A stretch of DNA of 64,000 nucleotides from Shinisaurus crocodilurus. Its lineage: Eukaryota > Chordata > Lepidosauria > Squamata > Shinisauridae. Below are positions 1-12,053 of this stretch, in pieces. The translations under genes and the position numbers were made by a program. The notes beneath the pieces are model-generated. The model ran no database searches, was not told the origin of the DNA, and saw only the letters and a program-made list of their open reading frames with translations. Numbering within the stretch: position 1 is the first letter of the stretch; every line of letters starts with the position of its first letter. Where the stretch lies: contig JAHFWL010000431.1 in assembly GCA_021292165.1 (NCBI GenBank), positions 124,001-188,000 on the forward strand, written 5' to 3'.

Positions 1-675
1 AAGATCTGTTGCAAGAAGCGGGAGGGCATGTGCAGCTCCCTGCTCCACAGCTTCTCTGTTTGCTGTAGTCTCCATTGATTGTGACCCTTTATTGGTTCAT
101 TATCGAAAAATACGCAGTGTACCAAACCAGTATCATAAGAGGAAAAAATTCAGCTGACTTCCATGCTGCCATCTCATTTTTTGCCCTTAAATTAGCTATG
201 TGTGTGAGCTCTAGTGCAGCAACATAATGGTCCAGTGCAGAAATGGTCTGCTTGGTTCAATCCCTGTCTGCCCCTATGGAGGAAATTCACCAGGTGGAGG
301 ATCCTGAGGGTGTAGTGTAGTAGAAGCAAGATGGGCTGGCTGGCACATAAGGTGGCTGTGGATGATACCGCAGCTGTCCATTTGAAACGTTCTGCCTTTT
401 TTGCTCTCTAAGTCCTATCCCTTAAAGTTAGAAGTGGGAACATAGGGGGTCAGGTTGCTATTGCATCAGATAGGGTTATACTGGAGGACAACCTTAGGTG
501 GGCATGGATGGTTCAAGAATCTACCTTCATTGAGTGAAATTGCTTTTGGAGGGATCTGGGTAGAAAATTAATTTTAGGAAAATTATGATTTTGGAGGTTT
601 GATGTTAGGGGCTCAGACCTGCATCTCTGCCTAGTGCTGTTTGTAGGAAAGTAACTTGTCTCCATCTAGCAACAG

Positions 676-839
676 GCCTGTGGCTTAAGCTGGCTCAGCT
701 TGTCTGAGTGTGGAAAGCTAAGCAGGGTCAGGCCTGGTTATTACTTGGATGGGAGACCCCTCCTCTAGTTTCCTGCATTGAGCAGGGGGTTGGACTCGAT
801 AGCCTTGTAGGCTCCTTCCAACTCTATGATCTATGAAAT
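676..839 (+). repeat. 5S rRNA-derived SINE with CR1-like tail, copy 1
   Basis: The head carries the internal promoter part of 5S rRNA (AAGCTAAGCAGGGTC, then TTACTTGGATGGGAGACC near 718-758), covering box A, the intermediate element and box C. The tail (TTGGACTCGATAGCC ... CCTTCCAACTCTATGATC) resembles the 3' end of CR1 LINEs. Copies at 20689-20818, 37540-37713 and 45797-45972 have the same structure. Pol III transcription and CR1-driven mobilisation are inferred from family knowledge. Confidence 0.85.
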
Positions 840-1296
840 CTAGTCCAGCCCACTGTTTCCAAGAGAAGCTGCTGCTGAGAAAGTGACTGTGAGTGGTACC
901 TGCAAACCTCATATTAGTTTTTAGCAGAACACCAGGTTTGTTGTGCATACTGTTTCCCCTTGTAGACAACTATGGGGGATTTCCTCTCTCCAGCAGTGCC
1001 ACCACCTATGGGGAAACTGCGCCTTCACTGGGCAATTGCTCCTTCACTGGGCAATGGGGTTTCTTATAGATAGCAAATGTTTATTTTTCAGGGCCTAAGG
1101 AACTCTCTCCCACTATAACTCAGAGTTCCACAAGATGACCCTTTTCCAATGCCACCTATTCTGGTTGAATACTTTAAAACCTAGTAGTTGATATAAGAAA
1201 CTTAGGCGTGAGATGGACATCAACACTAGAGACAAGATGAACTATTAAACAAGTAATTTTTTAAAAGGATATTTTGTACATAAGGAATTACTAATA

Positions 1297-1557
1297 CAGT
1301 AATACCTTGGATTGCAAGTAACTTGGTCTGAGAGCGTTTTGCAAGACAAGCAATTTTTTAAATAAATTTTGACTTGATAAACAAGCGACGTCTTGCAATA
1401 CAAGCAATGCAGGGATGTAACCGCTTGCCTCAAGTGGGCATAGCGGGCCGAAATCAGCCCCACTCACGTCCGCCAGAGACTTGCTTTGATATAAGAGTGT
1501 TTTGGATTACAAGCACGGTTCCGGAACGAATTATGCTCTCAATCCAGGGTATTACTA
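1297..1557. mobile_element. Tigger/pogo-like MITE, copy 1
   Basis: Non-autonomous DNA transposon of about 260 bp. It begins CAGTAATACCTTGGATTG and ends with an imperfect inverted version (CAATCCAGGGTATTACT), flanked by TA on both sides, as expected of the Tc1/mariner/pogo superfamily. This copy carries an internal stretch (about 1405-1485) not seen in the other three copies (15402, 33202, 35449). No transposase is encoded. The pogo/Tigger assignment rests only on the CAG terminus and TA duplication. Confidence 0.75.
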
Positions 1558-2097
1558 TATTTACTTTGGAGTATTTGAAAGACTGCTTAGTGACAATTCT
1601 TGATGACTCAAATGACACTGTTGCTGCTACAAGCCTCTTACTGGCTTCTTTTACCTCAGACCAAATTACCTACACCTACACCCCAGCCAAATGCACTTAC
1701 AACCAGGTCCAGCTTCTGGGTACAGTCTTCCTCTGACACCAAAGCTCCTCCTGTTGTATTCTGGCTGCTTGGACAGTTTATCTGAGTTTATAATGCCTGC
1801 CTGTGTATCCTTCTTCTGGCATGATCTGAGGGCAGCCTCCTGGTATAACACAGTCACCTACTCCCTACACCTGATCTTCACCAGCCACATAATGTTATCC
1901 CACAGAGAAGAAATAGTTTACTATTCAGGCTTTAGCCTTCTCCCAGCTTTCACTTTCTCCTTAGCTTTCTCCTAGTCCTTCTAAAACACCACATACCAAC
2001 CAGCAGACCTCCTCTCTCACTTTCCAGAGACTCTCTCACAACCAACTGTCCTACCTTAAGTGTCATTTCCCAACCACTTTCCCACCTAGCTAGAATC

Positions 2098-2400
2098 TGC
2101 AGCCAATCAGAACTGAATTTACCTGATCCAGGGCACATTCACATGTCACGTCAACCCACCCTGGCAATAAGCTACGGTGGGTTGTTCGTTGGCCAAACAA
2201 CCCATGGTGTGCTGGACAGATACCTGGGCTCACCGTGGGTTGTTCGCCCCCTCCCTCCCTCCCTCTCCTTCACCCTCGGTCCACCTGCAAGTATCCCTGG
2301 GGGACACCTCAGCAGGACTGATTTGTCTCCCCCCTCTCTGCTGCAAGTGTGAGCCACTTTCGGCTCACCATGGCTTTTTTGCACTTTACCCTTTCCCCCC
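2098..2400. repeat. Uncharacterised repeat with ACCCACC/GGTGGGTTGTT motifs
   Basis: The stretch contains repeated forms of AACCCACC, GGTGGGTTGTTCG and AACAACCCATGG, like the insert inside the SINE at 27.0-27.4 kb. It looks like a diverged non-autonomous DNA transposon. Its ends and target duplication are not clear, and no coding capacity is seen. Confidence 0.35.
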
Positions 2401-2538
2401 CTTGAGATCGTGAAAGGTGGCTTGACAGCTGACTTTTGCCATCCCCGTTTTGACAGCCACTGAGAGCCCCTTCAGAATGCCCGAGCGGCACCTTGGAGGG
2501 GCTGTCAGTGGCTGGAAGATCCTTTTTTTTTTTTTTTT

Positions 2539-3850
2539 TTAACTCCTTGCCACTGAGGCCACTTGAGCCTCAAGTAACAAAGATGGCTCCAGAAGCACCC
2601 CCAAGCTACGAACCTTCTCCTTCAAGGGGAGTGCAACCCCATCCAGAACAGGCTGAACACCCTCCATCCGGTCAAAGGAACCACCCACTAACAGCATCTC
2701 AGTCTTGTCTGGTTTGAACCTCAGTTTGTTAGCCCTCATCCAGTCCATTGTCGCAGCCAGGCACCGGTTCAGCACATCCACAGCCTCACCTGCTGAAGAT
2801 GAAAAGGAGAAATAGAGCTGCGTGTCATCAGCGTACTGATGGCAACGCACTCCAAAACTCCGGATGACCCCACTCAGTGGTTTCATGTAGATATTAAATA
2901 GCATGGGGGATAAGACCGACCCCTGAGGAACCCCATACTGGAGAGTCCATGGGGCCGAGCATCATTCCCCAAGCACCACCCTCTGCAGCCGGCCATCCAA
3001 GTAGGAGCGGAACCACTGCAATGCAGTACCCCCCACCCCCAACTCAGACAGTCACTCCAGAAGGATACCATGGTCGATGGTATCGAAAGCCGCCGAGAGA
3101 TCCAGGAGTATCAACAGGGTCACACTCCCCCTGTCTCTCTCCCGGCATAGGTCATCATACAGGGTGACCAAAGCTGTTTCTGTGCCAAAACCAGTCCTGA
3201 ACCCCGACTGAAATGGATCCAGATAATCAGTCTCATCCAAGAGCGCCTGGAGCTGGTTGGCCACCACCCGCTCGAGTACCTTGCCGAGGAAAAGAACATT
3301 TGCCACCGGCCTAAAGTTGTTGAGATCTTCCGGGTCCAGAGAGGGTTTCTTCAGGAGTGGTCTCACCACCACCTGTTTCAGGTGGCATGGGACCACTCCC
3401 TCTCGCAAGGAGGATTGATCACCTCTCTGGCCCAGCTGGCCGTTCCCTCCCTGCTAGCTTTTATAAGCCAAGAGGGGCAAGGATCCAGAACAGACATGGT
3501 TGCACGAACCCGTCCAAGCACCTTGTCAACATCCTCGAGCTGTACCAACTGAAACTCATCCAAAATAACTAGACCAGGCTGGGCTCTGGGTACCTCTCCT
3601 GATTCTACTGCTATAACATTGGAGTCTAAGTCCCTGCGGATGCAAGAGATTTTTTCCTGGAAGTGCCTAGAGAATATATTGCAGCGGGCATCAGAGGGGT
3701 CGATGATGTCCCTGGGGCCAGCGTATAACAGGCCCCGGACGACCCTAAAGAGCTCTGCTGGGTGGCAAAGGGATGATTGGATAGAGGCAGTGAGATGTTG
3801 TCTCTTTGCCATCCTCACTGCCTCTAGGTATACCTGGCTATAGGCACGTA
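2539..3850 (-). mobile_element. CR1/L3-type LINE fragment: reverse transcriptase pseudogene
   Basis: Broken minus-strand frames together cover much of the RT of a CR1-superfamily non-LTR retrotransposon, closest in feel to the L3 group. Reading on the minus strand, 3818-3378 gives the region before the RT fingers. 3408-3052 contains NFRPVANVLFLGKVLE and SGFRTGFGTETALVTL, then the first catalytic motif LDLSAAFDTIDHGILLE. 2904-2539 contains LFNIYMKPL and the catalytic box YADD at 2824-2835, then the thumb segment ending LGVLLEPSLLLEAQV. At least two frameshifts separate these parts, and the endonuclease and 3' UTR are missing, so the copy is dead and 5'-truncated. The family identity is firm at superfamily level and the L3 subgroup is an inference. 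Confidence 0.9.
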
Positions 3851-4414
3851 CCAGGGCTCAATTGCATTCACTAGGAGTTTTCATCAACCTGCACTCAAGC
3901 CGTCTCCTGTTTTGCTTCATCACTCTCAGCTCTGGGGTATACACTTGCGCAACTGTGGAGGTTCGCAGCTGCACAAGTGTGGGAATTTGAAGCCTCAGCT
4001 GGGACAATGTCCTGGGGGGTACCTGCTGTCAAGGCACATTGCTCCAATAAGGCTCCAAATAGGGATTTTCCCCCTTTGGTTTCTCTTGACAGTTGTCAAA
4101 AGGCGAGCTGTCGAGAGAAACGAAAGGCACAAGTGATCTTTACTCATGAAAAGGGATGGTGTGATTAACACCCTCTTCTTGGCAAGATCCTCGTCTTTTT
4201 CATTTCTTCTTTTTTTACACACTGACAACTCTCCATGTCAGGCACATTTTGCACTTTCCCTCGAGACTCTACGTGCTTGGGAAAGTGCAAAAGTGCATCC
4301 TTCCCTTTTCTAAGGAAAAGGCATTTTGACAGCTTTGACAGCTAGCTGTCAAAACTCTGGGTCCCCTTTAAAAGGGTTTTTTGACAGGGCAATGAGGGTT
4401 TTTGAACCCTCATT

Positions 4415-4570
4415 GAACCTACCTCACAGGGTTGTTGTGAGGGTAAAAAATGGAGAGGAGGAGGAGGATTATGTAAGCCGCCTTGGGTTCCTTGCAGGAA
4501 AAAAAGCGGGGTATAAATATAATAAATAAATAAATAAATTTATAAATAATAAATAAATAAATAAATAAAA
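4415..4570 (+). repeat. tRNA-derived SINE, 3' part
   Basis: This is the tail of a common reptile SINE: CCTACCTCACAGGGTTGTTG, a GAGGAGGAGG run, TATGTAAGCCGCCTTGGG and GCGGGGTATAAA, ending in an (AAAT)n tail. Fuller minus-strand copies at 11493-11732 and 12947-13160 include the tRNA-like head. Confidence 0.8.
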
Positions 4571-5254
4571 CTGGGACATATGGCTGCATAGGTCACTGTT
4601 TAATAGGAAACCTCTAGGAATGTCTTTCTTTTCTGATATGTGGAAATCAGTGGAAATGCTCATGAGGGACTTGGGTAAACCTGAAAGCATGAGTAAATAT
4701 AATTGCTAGTCTAAAAGTGTACACTCTTTTGACTTAGCCGCTTACTCACACAAATATATAGGATATGAGACTATATATAGAACATGAAAGGTCCTGGATC
4801 AATTTTGGGCAATTGACTCAGAAAGGGCTTGTAAGAAATTGCTTGCTGCAAGGAAATAACATGTATGTAATATACTGTTGAATTAATATATTTATGAAGG
4901 TTGTTAACCACCCTAAGCCCTTGTGGATATGAAACAGCTAGTAAGATTGATGAGCATTAATAATGCAGCATGGAAATGTTTTAGTTCTGCCTGCAAAATT
5001 AGTGAAAGAGGCTTACTAACCACAGGTTATATAATCCTAAGAACCCACCATTCTAAAGCTGGTCTTAAATGCTTTCCTATGCCCTTTCTTGGGTTTATTT
5101 AAGCAGAGACTCATATGTTATCTCTCTCTTTTTTTAAATGTCAGCCTGCTTATCTGTAGAAAATTGATAGGTGTTTTTTTTTAAACAACAACAACAACAA
5201 CAAGGAATGTATATGGAGTGGAACTTGCACTATGATTTTTTTTGACATTTTTTA

Positions 5255-5340
5255 TAAAAACTGCAATATTATTCAGAATGTGGCTGCTAAGCTACTGGAG
5301 GACATTGATTTCAGGAAGCACAATCTGAGTGTCAGTCTTC
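5255..5340 (+). repeat. Short CR1/L3-like fragment
   Basis: The stretch CAGAATGTGGCTGCTAAGCT and the following GGACATTGATTTCAGG resemble the segment that follows the RT thumb in L3-like LINEs (QNAAARLL-type coding). It is very short and degraded. Confidence 0.35.
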
Positions 5341-5771
5341 CATTTTATTTCTGAGATCACTAACAGTTCAGAGATTTTATCTTTTGGAAGGAAAACAGTC
5401 ATGGTAATAACTGTGGAAAGCCCTTGCCCACAGAACCCAGGTGGTAACTAAAGGATGAAACTGGAGAAAGGGTTTTCCTGATCACTCAATGCTAAATTTA
5501 CACCCCCTTATTTTGAACATCCATACAATATAGAGATTCAGCAAAAAGAACATAAGAAATAAACAGTTAATAAATTACATATATACAGTGCCTTCCAGAA
5601 GTATTCACCCCCCTTTTACTTTTCCATGTTTTGTTTTGTTACTACCTGGAATTGAAATGGACTTAATTGGCATTGTTATCATTTGATGTACACAATATAC
5701 TCAACACTGTGAAGGTGCAAAATATTTTTATTGTAGCACAAAAGTTAAGTAAACTAAACCAAACTGGCACT

Positions 5772-5893
5772 TGTTGGTGTGATGAAAGGGTTAACATCTA
5801 GCATTGCCAGGCAGAGTGGTCGCGCCCGGCAACCTATCTGGTCTTGCTTGGAAAAAGTTCTGATGGGGGAGGGAGCTCTGGAATTGTGTGGGT

Positions 5894-5924
<31 letters not shown>

Positions 5925-6360
5925 AGTGAGTTAGGGGGGAATCTACTCAGTCAGTCAGATAAGAGTCATAAAGTTAATTCAACATAAACTATTGCCCCTG
6001 TTGAAAAGAGGTTGTTCCTGTTTAAAGAAATGTTTTACTTAAGAAAATAAAGAACTATTTGTTGGGTTACTGAAGAGACTGACTGGTAACTGTTACCATC
6101 CTGAAGCTCACACACCTAATCATATTGGTATAGAGAGATACACAATATCTACCCAGCGTAAACACCACAATAACCAATAATGGTATTTTAACAGAGTTTA
6201 TCTCATACAGACAGATTGTCCGCTTGGGTTTGTCTGGGAGTGAGTGAAGAACTGTGACAGAGTTGGAACAGTGTTAGTTTAAAATAGGGTGAACTAATAC
6301 CTTGGAGCTACCATATCTCAGCCACTGGGTTATTGAAGAAAGTCAACTATCAGCCAGGTG
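5772..6360 (+). mobile_element. Probable solo LTR-like insertion inside the Tc1 element
   Basis: About 590 bp of unrelated sequence breaks the Tc1 left arm. It begins TGTTGGTGTGATGAAAGG, contains a GA dinucleotide run (5892-5918) and an AATAAA polyadenylation motif near 6046, and has no coding frame. Those features fit a retroviral-type solo LTR, but no clean target-site duplication was found and the right end is uncertain by tens of bases. Confidence 0.4.
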
Positions 6361-6710
6361 GTAGTGAGAGAAATAAAATTAAATAACCAGCCACATTATC
6401 ATCACAGTTGGTTGCATAAATATTCACTCCCCTTGCTGTGACAAGCCTAAATAAGCTCTGGTGCATCCCACTGCCTCCAGAAGTCACATACTGTAAGTAC
6501 TGTAGTTGAATGGAGTCTGCCTGGGTGCAATTCCAGAGCCCTGTGATCTTAGAATAAATACACCTGTTTCTGGAAGGTCCTAGAGTTTGTCGGAAAGCAT
6601 ATCTAAACAAACAGCATCAAGAAGACCAAGGAGCTATCAAAACAACTCCAGGATAAAGTTGTACAGAAGCACCAATCAGGGTTGGGTTATAAAACACCTC
6701 CCCCCAAACT

Positions 6711-7220
6711 ATGAGCATCACCCGGAACACTGTTAAATCCATTATTGCAAAATGGAAAGAATATGGCTCAACTGCAACTCTGTCTAGAGAAGGCTGTCCA
6801 CCAAAACTCAGTGACCGGGTAAGGAGGGCATTAGTCAGAGAAGCAACCAAGGGGCCAATGGTAACTCTGAAAGAGCTGAAGAGATCTGCAGCTGAGATGG
6901 GAGAAACTGTCCATGGGACAACTATCACCCAGATGCTCCACAAAGCTGGGCTTTATGGAAGAGTGGCAAGAAGAAAGCCATTGCTGAAATAAACCTATAT
7001 CAAAGCCTGTTTGGAGTTCGCAAAAAGGTATGTGGGAGGCACAGCAAACGTGGGAAAAGGTTCTCTGGTCTGATGAGACCAAAATGGAACTTTTTGGCCT
7101 TGCCACAAAACGCTGTGTGGTGCAAAGCCAACAGTGCTCACTGCCCTGAGAACATCATCTCCACGGTGAAGCGTGATGGTAGCATCATGTTGTGGGGATG
7201 CTTTTCCTTGGCAGGGACTT
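6711..7220 (+). pseudogene. Tc1-like transposase remnant
   Basis: The open frame 6711-6992 (93 aa) covers the N-terminal DNA-binding part of a Tc1 transposase: the recognition helix MSITRNTVKSIIAKWKEYGS, a GRPR-like hook altered to REGCPPKLS, then the second helix-turn-helix ending [17 protein letters not shown]. After a break, other frames give LWSDETK (the first catalytic Asp region of the DDE domain, about 7060-7082) and [22 protein letters not shown] (7135-7206). Frameshifts and the missing C terminus, including the last catalytic acidic residue, show it is inactive. Confidence 0.85.
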
Positions 7221-7399
7221 GGAAACATTTATTCTTCATTAAATGTAGTAGTAGAACATCTGTAAATATTCCCATAGAATACCAAAACTTAATAAAGACT
7301 TAAATACGGTACATGAAGTAGATCAATTGAAATTAATGGGATTTAAGTTTAACTTAAGTCCAATTGTTTTCAGTGGGTTTACTCTAAGTGTGATGGAGG

Positions 7400-7838
7400 G
7401 AGCAATCCTATGGCTCCTAGACAGTGTCTGAGGGGCCATAGGATATTTTGGATTCCCAGCTTCTGAGACCGCAGTCAGAGCTGGGAATCGGTGCTCTAGT
7501 TCCTCTCCCCGCTGGCATGGAAAGAACTGCTTTGGCTGTCTCTCCAAGGTTGGGAATGCGACCTCAGAGAAGGGAAGAGGGGGCATTTCAGTGGGTGGGG
7601 AGGGGCGGAGACTGGAGAGGCCAGGATACGAGCTATCCTGAGGCTTCTCCAGCCTCCTTCCCTTCCCCTCCAAAACACTTGCTAGACAGGCAAAAAAGCC
7701 AGTCTAATGAAAATGCAGGGCAGGAGAGGTGTGTGAAGATCGCCTCTGCTGCTCCTCCTGCCCTGTATAGGATGCTTGTAAGCCTCTGAGTTATGGGGCT
7801 TACGAGCATCAAGGACATAACCCACAGGATTGTGCCTT
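7400..7838. mobile_element. 440-bp MITE with GCAATCCTATG termini, intact copy
   Basis: Begins GAGCAATCCTATGGCTCC and ends CCCACAGGATTGTGCC, an imperfect terminal inverted repeat. The same sequence occurs split in two around the DIRS element at 37954-38065 and 44143-44464, which makes this copy an empty-site reference. It has no coding capacity. The superfamily is not certain. Confidence 0.7.
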
Positions 7839-7839
7839 A

Positions 7840-9440
7840 AGCCTGGACCCAACTCACTGATTTTAATGGGAGAGATTTAAGCTTATAGGTAACATTCCCA
7901 TTGAAATTAGTAGGATCTAAGCGTGCTTAGCTTTGGCTAATAGGGTAGCCAGATACAATAGAGGGCAGAGCTCCAGCATCTTTAATAGTTGTGTAGAAGA
8001 GGGAATTTCAGCAGGTACTTATGCTCTTCTGAAAGCAAGTGTGATTGCTTCCAATGAATCCATCAAATCCCACGCCCGCCCATTGCCAGTACTCAAACTG
8101 TAGACTTCTAGAGCTTCAAGATGTGAGGGAATGCATAGCATTCTTTGGTTGGTTCATATGTATATATGGATTGGACTTCTGTGATTTTAACTTTATTCAG
8201 ATTGAATTTTATTCATTATATTATGACTGTGGGCACATATTGTGCAGATGTCTATCTCATTGGACTGGTTTGGGGTGGGGCAGGGTGCCCCTTTTGGGGT
8301 GTGTGTGTTAAAATGTTTTCTATTTCTAAAAGCTCAGGATTCACTGGAGCCAAGCATGCTAATACCTCCCTATGGTTTCCTAGTGGTCCCATTTGGGCCC
8401 CAATCCTGTCAACACTCAACCACCTGAGTTCACTATTAGAGGGAATGATATACCTATAATTAATTTTATTACATGGCTTTCTTCATCATGAAGTCAATAT
8501 TAGGTTGGAGCCAGTAAAAGTATTTCAGATAAAGTTATTTTATTGTATTTAGTTATATGTTTATTTGGTTAGAGATTGGCTTCTAAGCACACGAGTTTAG
8601 AACTGCAGCTACAATACAGAATGTATCCATTCTAAAAAGCATTTATACAATACTATTAGGGTAAGACTGCTGTTTGCAACCACATAGGTCATTATTAGTG
8701 CAGGAGTCTATAAATATATTTTAGATATTTAGATAGATATTTTAGATAAAGTAGTTTTATTTTATTTCTGATCATTCCTCCTCTGCCTAACCCAGTGAAG
8801 GTTTGCAGTGTGCTATTATAGTTTACCCATAATAGCTTTGAGATGAGTTGCCCAAGGCTTCAGCCACGTAAGTGAGGCTCATGGTTAAACCTTGGTCTCC
8901 CACATCCAACACAACATTCTGGTGTACAAAGGAATTGCCACCTCAGCCAAATTATCTCTATAAGCAGCAGCAATTTTACAAGTGCATATGTAACTAGGTT
9001 ATTTAAAGAAGCAGAATTTGCCATGTTTCCTTACAATCTGATTCCATAAGCCACTATAGAAGCATAACTTCTATGCTTCTATAGTAGCTTATAGAAGCCC
9101 AGCAGGTTCTGGATATCAGAATGAATCCACAATGACTATTCAGCTATAGCTGCCCTTCTTGTTAGTTTCAGGTTAGTGGTTCCTGTTCTTGTTCCTCTTC
9201 CTCCTCTTCTTATTCAATGATTCACATACTGCTGTTCTCCTTTATCTAGTGATTACAGCCAGTGTTCATATTCCATTAGGAAGTTAATCCCATGAACACT
9301 TACTAAAGAAGTCTGTCACATTGAAATCAGTAGGGCACACTTCTAAATAAAGATGCATAGGCTTGGGTTACACATATCCTTTGTCAGGGAGAAAACTCAG
9401 CTAGCACCATGCAGTAGTCAAGTCACCCATTCTTTCTAGG
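7840..9440. other. No gene seen; unique-looking upstream DNA
   Basis: Only short frames without recognisable domains. It contains the small hairpin at 9046-9092, and no other repeat was recognised. Confidence 0.5.
9046..9092. repeat. Short hairpin, 21-bp arms
   Basis: ATAAGCCACTATAGAAGCATA (9046-9066, written here as 21 positions with one mismatch to its partner) pairs with 9072-9092 across a 5-base loop. Too short to classify. Confidence 0.7.
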
Positions 9441-9449
9441 CGTCCCCAT

Positions 9450-9897
9450 CTTCTGTAGCACATGGGTCCCTATTTCATTTTCTGACTTGAGTATATTCTT
9501 ATGCATCCCATCAGTGTTCTCTTCTTAAACTATTTATATGGCTTTATGTGCTACCATTTTTAATTTTTATTTATTTTTTAAATTTAATGTGAATTACACC
9601 GAAACAAAACAAAAATCATAAAAAAAATAAATGAAAAAAACATACAATTTTCTTACAGTATTTAAAATGAATAATTACAGTAAATATGTATGAAATATAT
9701 GTCTACAAGTATTAATAAGTATGTAGTAATACAACTATCCTTACAAACAGTTATGCATAAACTTCAGAAAAAGCAATAAACATGGAACAAAAGTCTTCTG
9801 TAGCACATGGGTCCCTATTTCATATTCTGATTTGAGTATATTCTTATGCATCCCATCAATGTTCTCTTCTTAAACTATTTATATGGCTATGTGCTAT
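9450..9897. repeat. About 100-bp direct repeat, 344-bp period
   Basis: 9450-9554 and 9794-9897 share about 100 bp with only a few differences (both start TCTTCTGTAGCACATGGGTC). The DNA between is AT-rich with A/T runs. This looks like a local tandem duplication or a duplication formed at an insertion. Confidence 0.85.
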
Positions 9898-9924
9898 TTT
9901 AGCTATTCTGTAATGATCATGGGG

Positions 9925-10570
9925 GTGACAGGATCCAAAAAATTTAACTGGCTTTGGTAGCCTGCCAAAATTTGTGATTCCCAACCTGCGGAGTCGATCC
10001 AGGAGGATACCATGGTCGATGGTATCGAAAGTCATTGAGAGATCGAGTAGAATTAACAGGGTCATACTCCCACTATCCTTCACCTGATAAAGGGTGACCA
10101 AAGGTTCGGTCCCTTAACCAGGTTGAAACCCAGACTGGAATGGGTCTAGATAATTAGTATCCTCCAAGAGTGCATGCAGTTGTTTTGCCAGAACCCTCTC
10201 AAGGACCTTCCCTCAGAAAGGGGTATTTGCAACTGGGTGGTAGTTATCAAATACAGTTGGGTCCAGAGTGGGTTTTTTCAGGTGTGATCGCACTACTGTC
10301 TCCCTAAGGACAGCAGGAACCACCCCTTCCCTGGACCCGCCCAGGCAAACCCCCTCGGCTAGCTTTTATTAGCCAGGAGGGGGAAAGATCGAGAGGTCAC
10401 ATGGTCGGTTACATTGCTGCAAGTACCTTGTCCACATCATCAGGCCGCAGCAATTGAAATTGATCCCACAAAATCGGGCAGATGGTGGCATCAGATACCT
10501 AGACTGGAACTGTGTCAATGACAGTGTCAAATTCGCTGCAGAGAACTCTGCATTGTGAAGGCCCATATAT
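9925..10570 (-). mobile_element. CR1/L3-type LINE fragment 2
   Basis: The minus-strand frame 10101-9856 contains LILLDLSMTFDTIDHGILLDRLRRLGI (the RT motif with the first catalytic Asp; quoted here as LDLSMTFDTIDHGILL). Degenerate sequence up to about 10570 aligns by eye with the same L3-like RT seen at 2.5-3.8 kb (SGFR-like and DPFQS-like segments, frames broken). It is more decayed than that copy and lacks the YADD box. Confidence 0.8.
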
Positions 10571-11492
10571 CAGTGGAGGCTCAGTGTACAGGGAAAAGGG
10601 GGCGGAGCCCCACCTATCCTGCCCTGCCCAACCTGCTTTTCATTGCTTGTCTCCCAGACCTTGTTTCCCTCCATAGGATGCAATGTAAGGTGGCCAGCAG
10701 CAGCAGTGCAACACTGTTTGTTCTTTAATTCCTGCTTTGGCTAGGGGGAACACCGGGCATGTGTGATAAGTCGCACATGCTCAGAACATTGCCCCAGGAA
10801 CTACTGGGTCCCCCCCCCTTCAAATACCTGTAGGGGAAGAGAATGCCTTTCAGGGAGGGGCCAGGATGGTCTGTTCCTTTTTCGGGCCAAAAGCCTGGAT
10901 GACTCAAAAGTGCCTTCCAGGTGTGAACTGGAGAATGAAAACTGATTGGTTGTTCTTCTTCCCTTCATCTATCTCATGGGTACAGAGGCGAAGGGAACCA
11001 GCCCTCAGCCAATCAGGCATCTGCAAAATCACCCCATCTCAGTTACACCATACAACATGACTAGAGCCTCTGCAATGCAAGGAGGTGGGGGCAGGAAGAT
11101 CAGTCACAGAGTGCAGCAGCAGCTTCTCTCTGTTCTACTGTGTATATAACACGTCTGGATGGACTCATTGTTTGAAGAGGAGGAGGTGGTGGCGGAGGCT
11201 GAGAAACAGAGAAAGACACACTTGTTGAATGATGTGTGTTTGGGGTGATTATTTATGTAACCTCTAAAATCCATGAAGCTTATATAGCTTCTTAACCCAA
11301 TCCCCATGGGCATTGAGGGGAAGGGGGAAGTTCTGTGACTGCTGCTTCTACTGGGGTGCTTTACATGGCCTCAGACTTGCCCACCAGTCAATTCTGTTGT
11401 CTGGAAGTGAGAAAATGCTGTCTCAGTGCTATTGTGCTATTGTTGCCACATGCTTTTGCTAGGTTGAGCATCCTGTTCTGCACAAACAGGCT

Positions 11493-11732
11493 CTATTTAT
11501 TTATTTATTTATTACATTTATACCCCGCCTTTTTTCCTACAAGGAACTCAAGGTGGCTTACATAATCCTCCTCCTCCTCTCCATTTTATCCTCACAACAA
11601 CCCTGTGAGGTAGGTTAGGCTGATAGGCAGTGACTAGCCCAAAGTCACCCAGTGAGTTTCATGGCCGAGCAGAGACTAGAACCCTGATCTCCTGAGTCCC
11701 AGCCCAGCACTCTAACCACTATGCCACACTGG
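11493..11732 (-). repeat. tRNA-derived SINE, near full length
   Basis: On the minus strand it reads CCAGTGTGGCATAGTGGTTA (A-box region of a tRNA-like promoter), then a B-box-like GGTTCTAGTCT, CACTGGGTGACTTTGGGC, the GAGGAGGAGG run, the TGAGTTCCTTGTAGG tail and an (AAAT)n end. Related copies: 4415, 12947, 46545, 51350, 60625. Confidence 0.85.
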
Positions 11733-11967
11733 TTTTTCTTGCACGTAGCAGAGATAGGAGAGCAAGTAACTAGCAATGAGATCACAATCATATTTTTTTA
11801 ATTATAAAATACTGTTTGTGTGAGACTGTGTGTGTTGTGCTTGCTGGGCAGTGGCCAGACACAGACAACACCTCAGCTCACCTCAAATTCAAGCATCTCC
11901 CAAAATGGTATTTATAAATCATTTACTTTCATTCTTTTTCTTTTGCTGCTGCTGCTATTTTTACAGT

Positions 11968-12053
11968 GAGATCCTATACGTGTCTACTCAGAAGTAAGCT
12001 CCATTGAGTTCAGTGGGACTTACTCCCAGGTAAGTGTGTATAGCATTGCAGCC
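11968..12053 (+). repeat. Short interspersed repeat of the ACTTACTCCCAGGTAAG family
   Basis: Reads GTGAGATCCTATACGTGTC, then TTGAGTTCAGTGGGACTTAC and TCCCAGGTAAGTGTG, ending GCATTGCAGCC. TTACA-like bases lie on both sides. Related copies are at 16303-16468, 20572-20660 and 47031-47115. The termini resemble those of the GCAATCCTATG MITEs. Confidence 0.65.

Larger units (their letters stand above)
5586..7220 (+). mobile_element. Tc1-like DNA transposon, interrupted and 3'-truncated
   Basis: The left end starts CAGTGCCTTCCAGAAGTATT after a TA target dinucleotide at 5584-5585. A second, internal terminal-repeat motif (TAAATATTCACTCCCCTTGC at about 6417) is typical of Tc1 elements with long inverted repeats. 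The transposase remnant follows at 6711-7220. The left arm is split by an LTR-like insert (about 5772-6360). Similarity to Tc1 stops after TTGGCAGGGACTTGG near 7220, so the right inverted repeat is missing and the copy cannot move. Confidence 0.85.

Noticed and set aside
718..760. A real 5S rRNA gene
   Set aside because: Only the internal promoter part is present, fused to a CR1-like tail, and four copies share this structure. It is a SINE.
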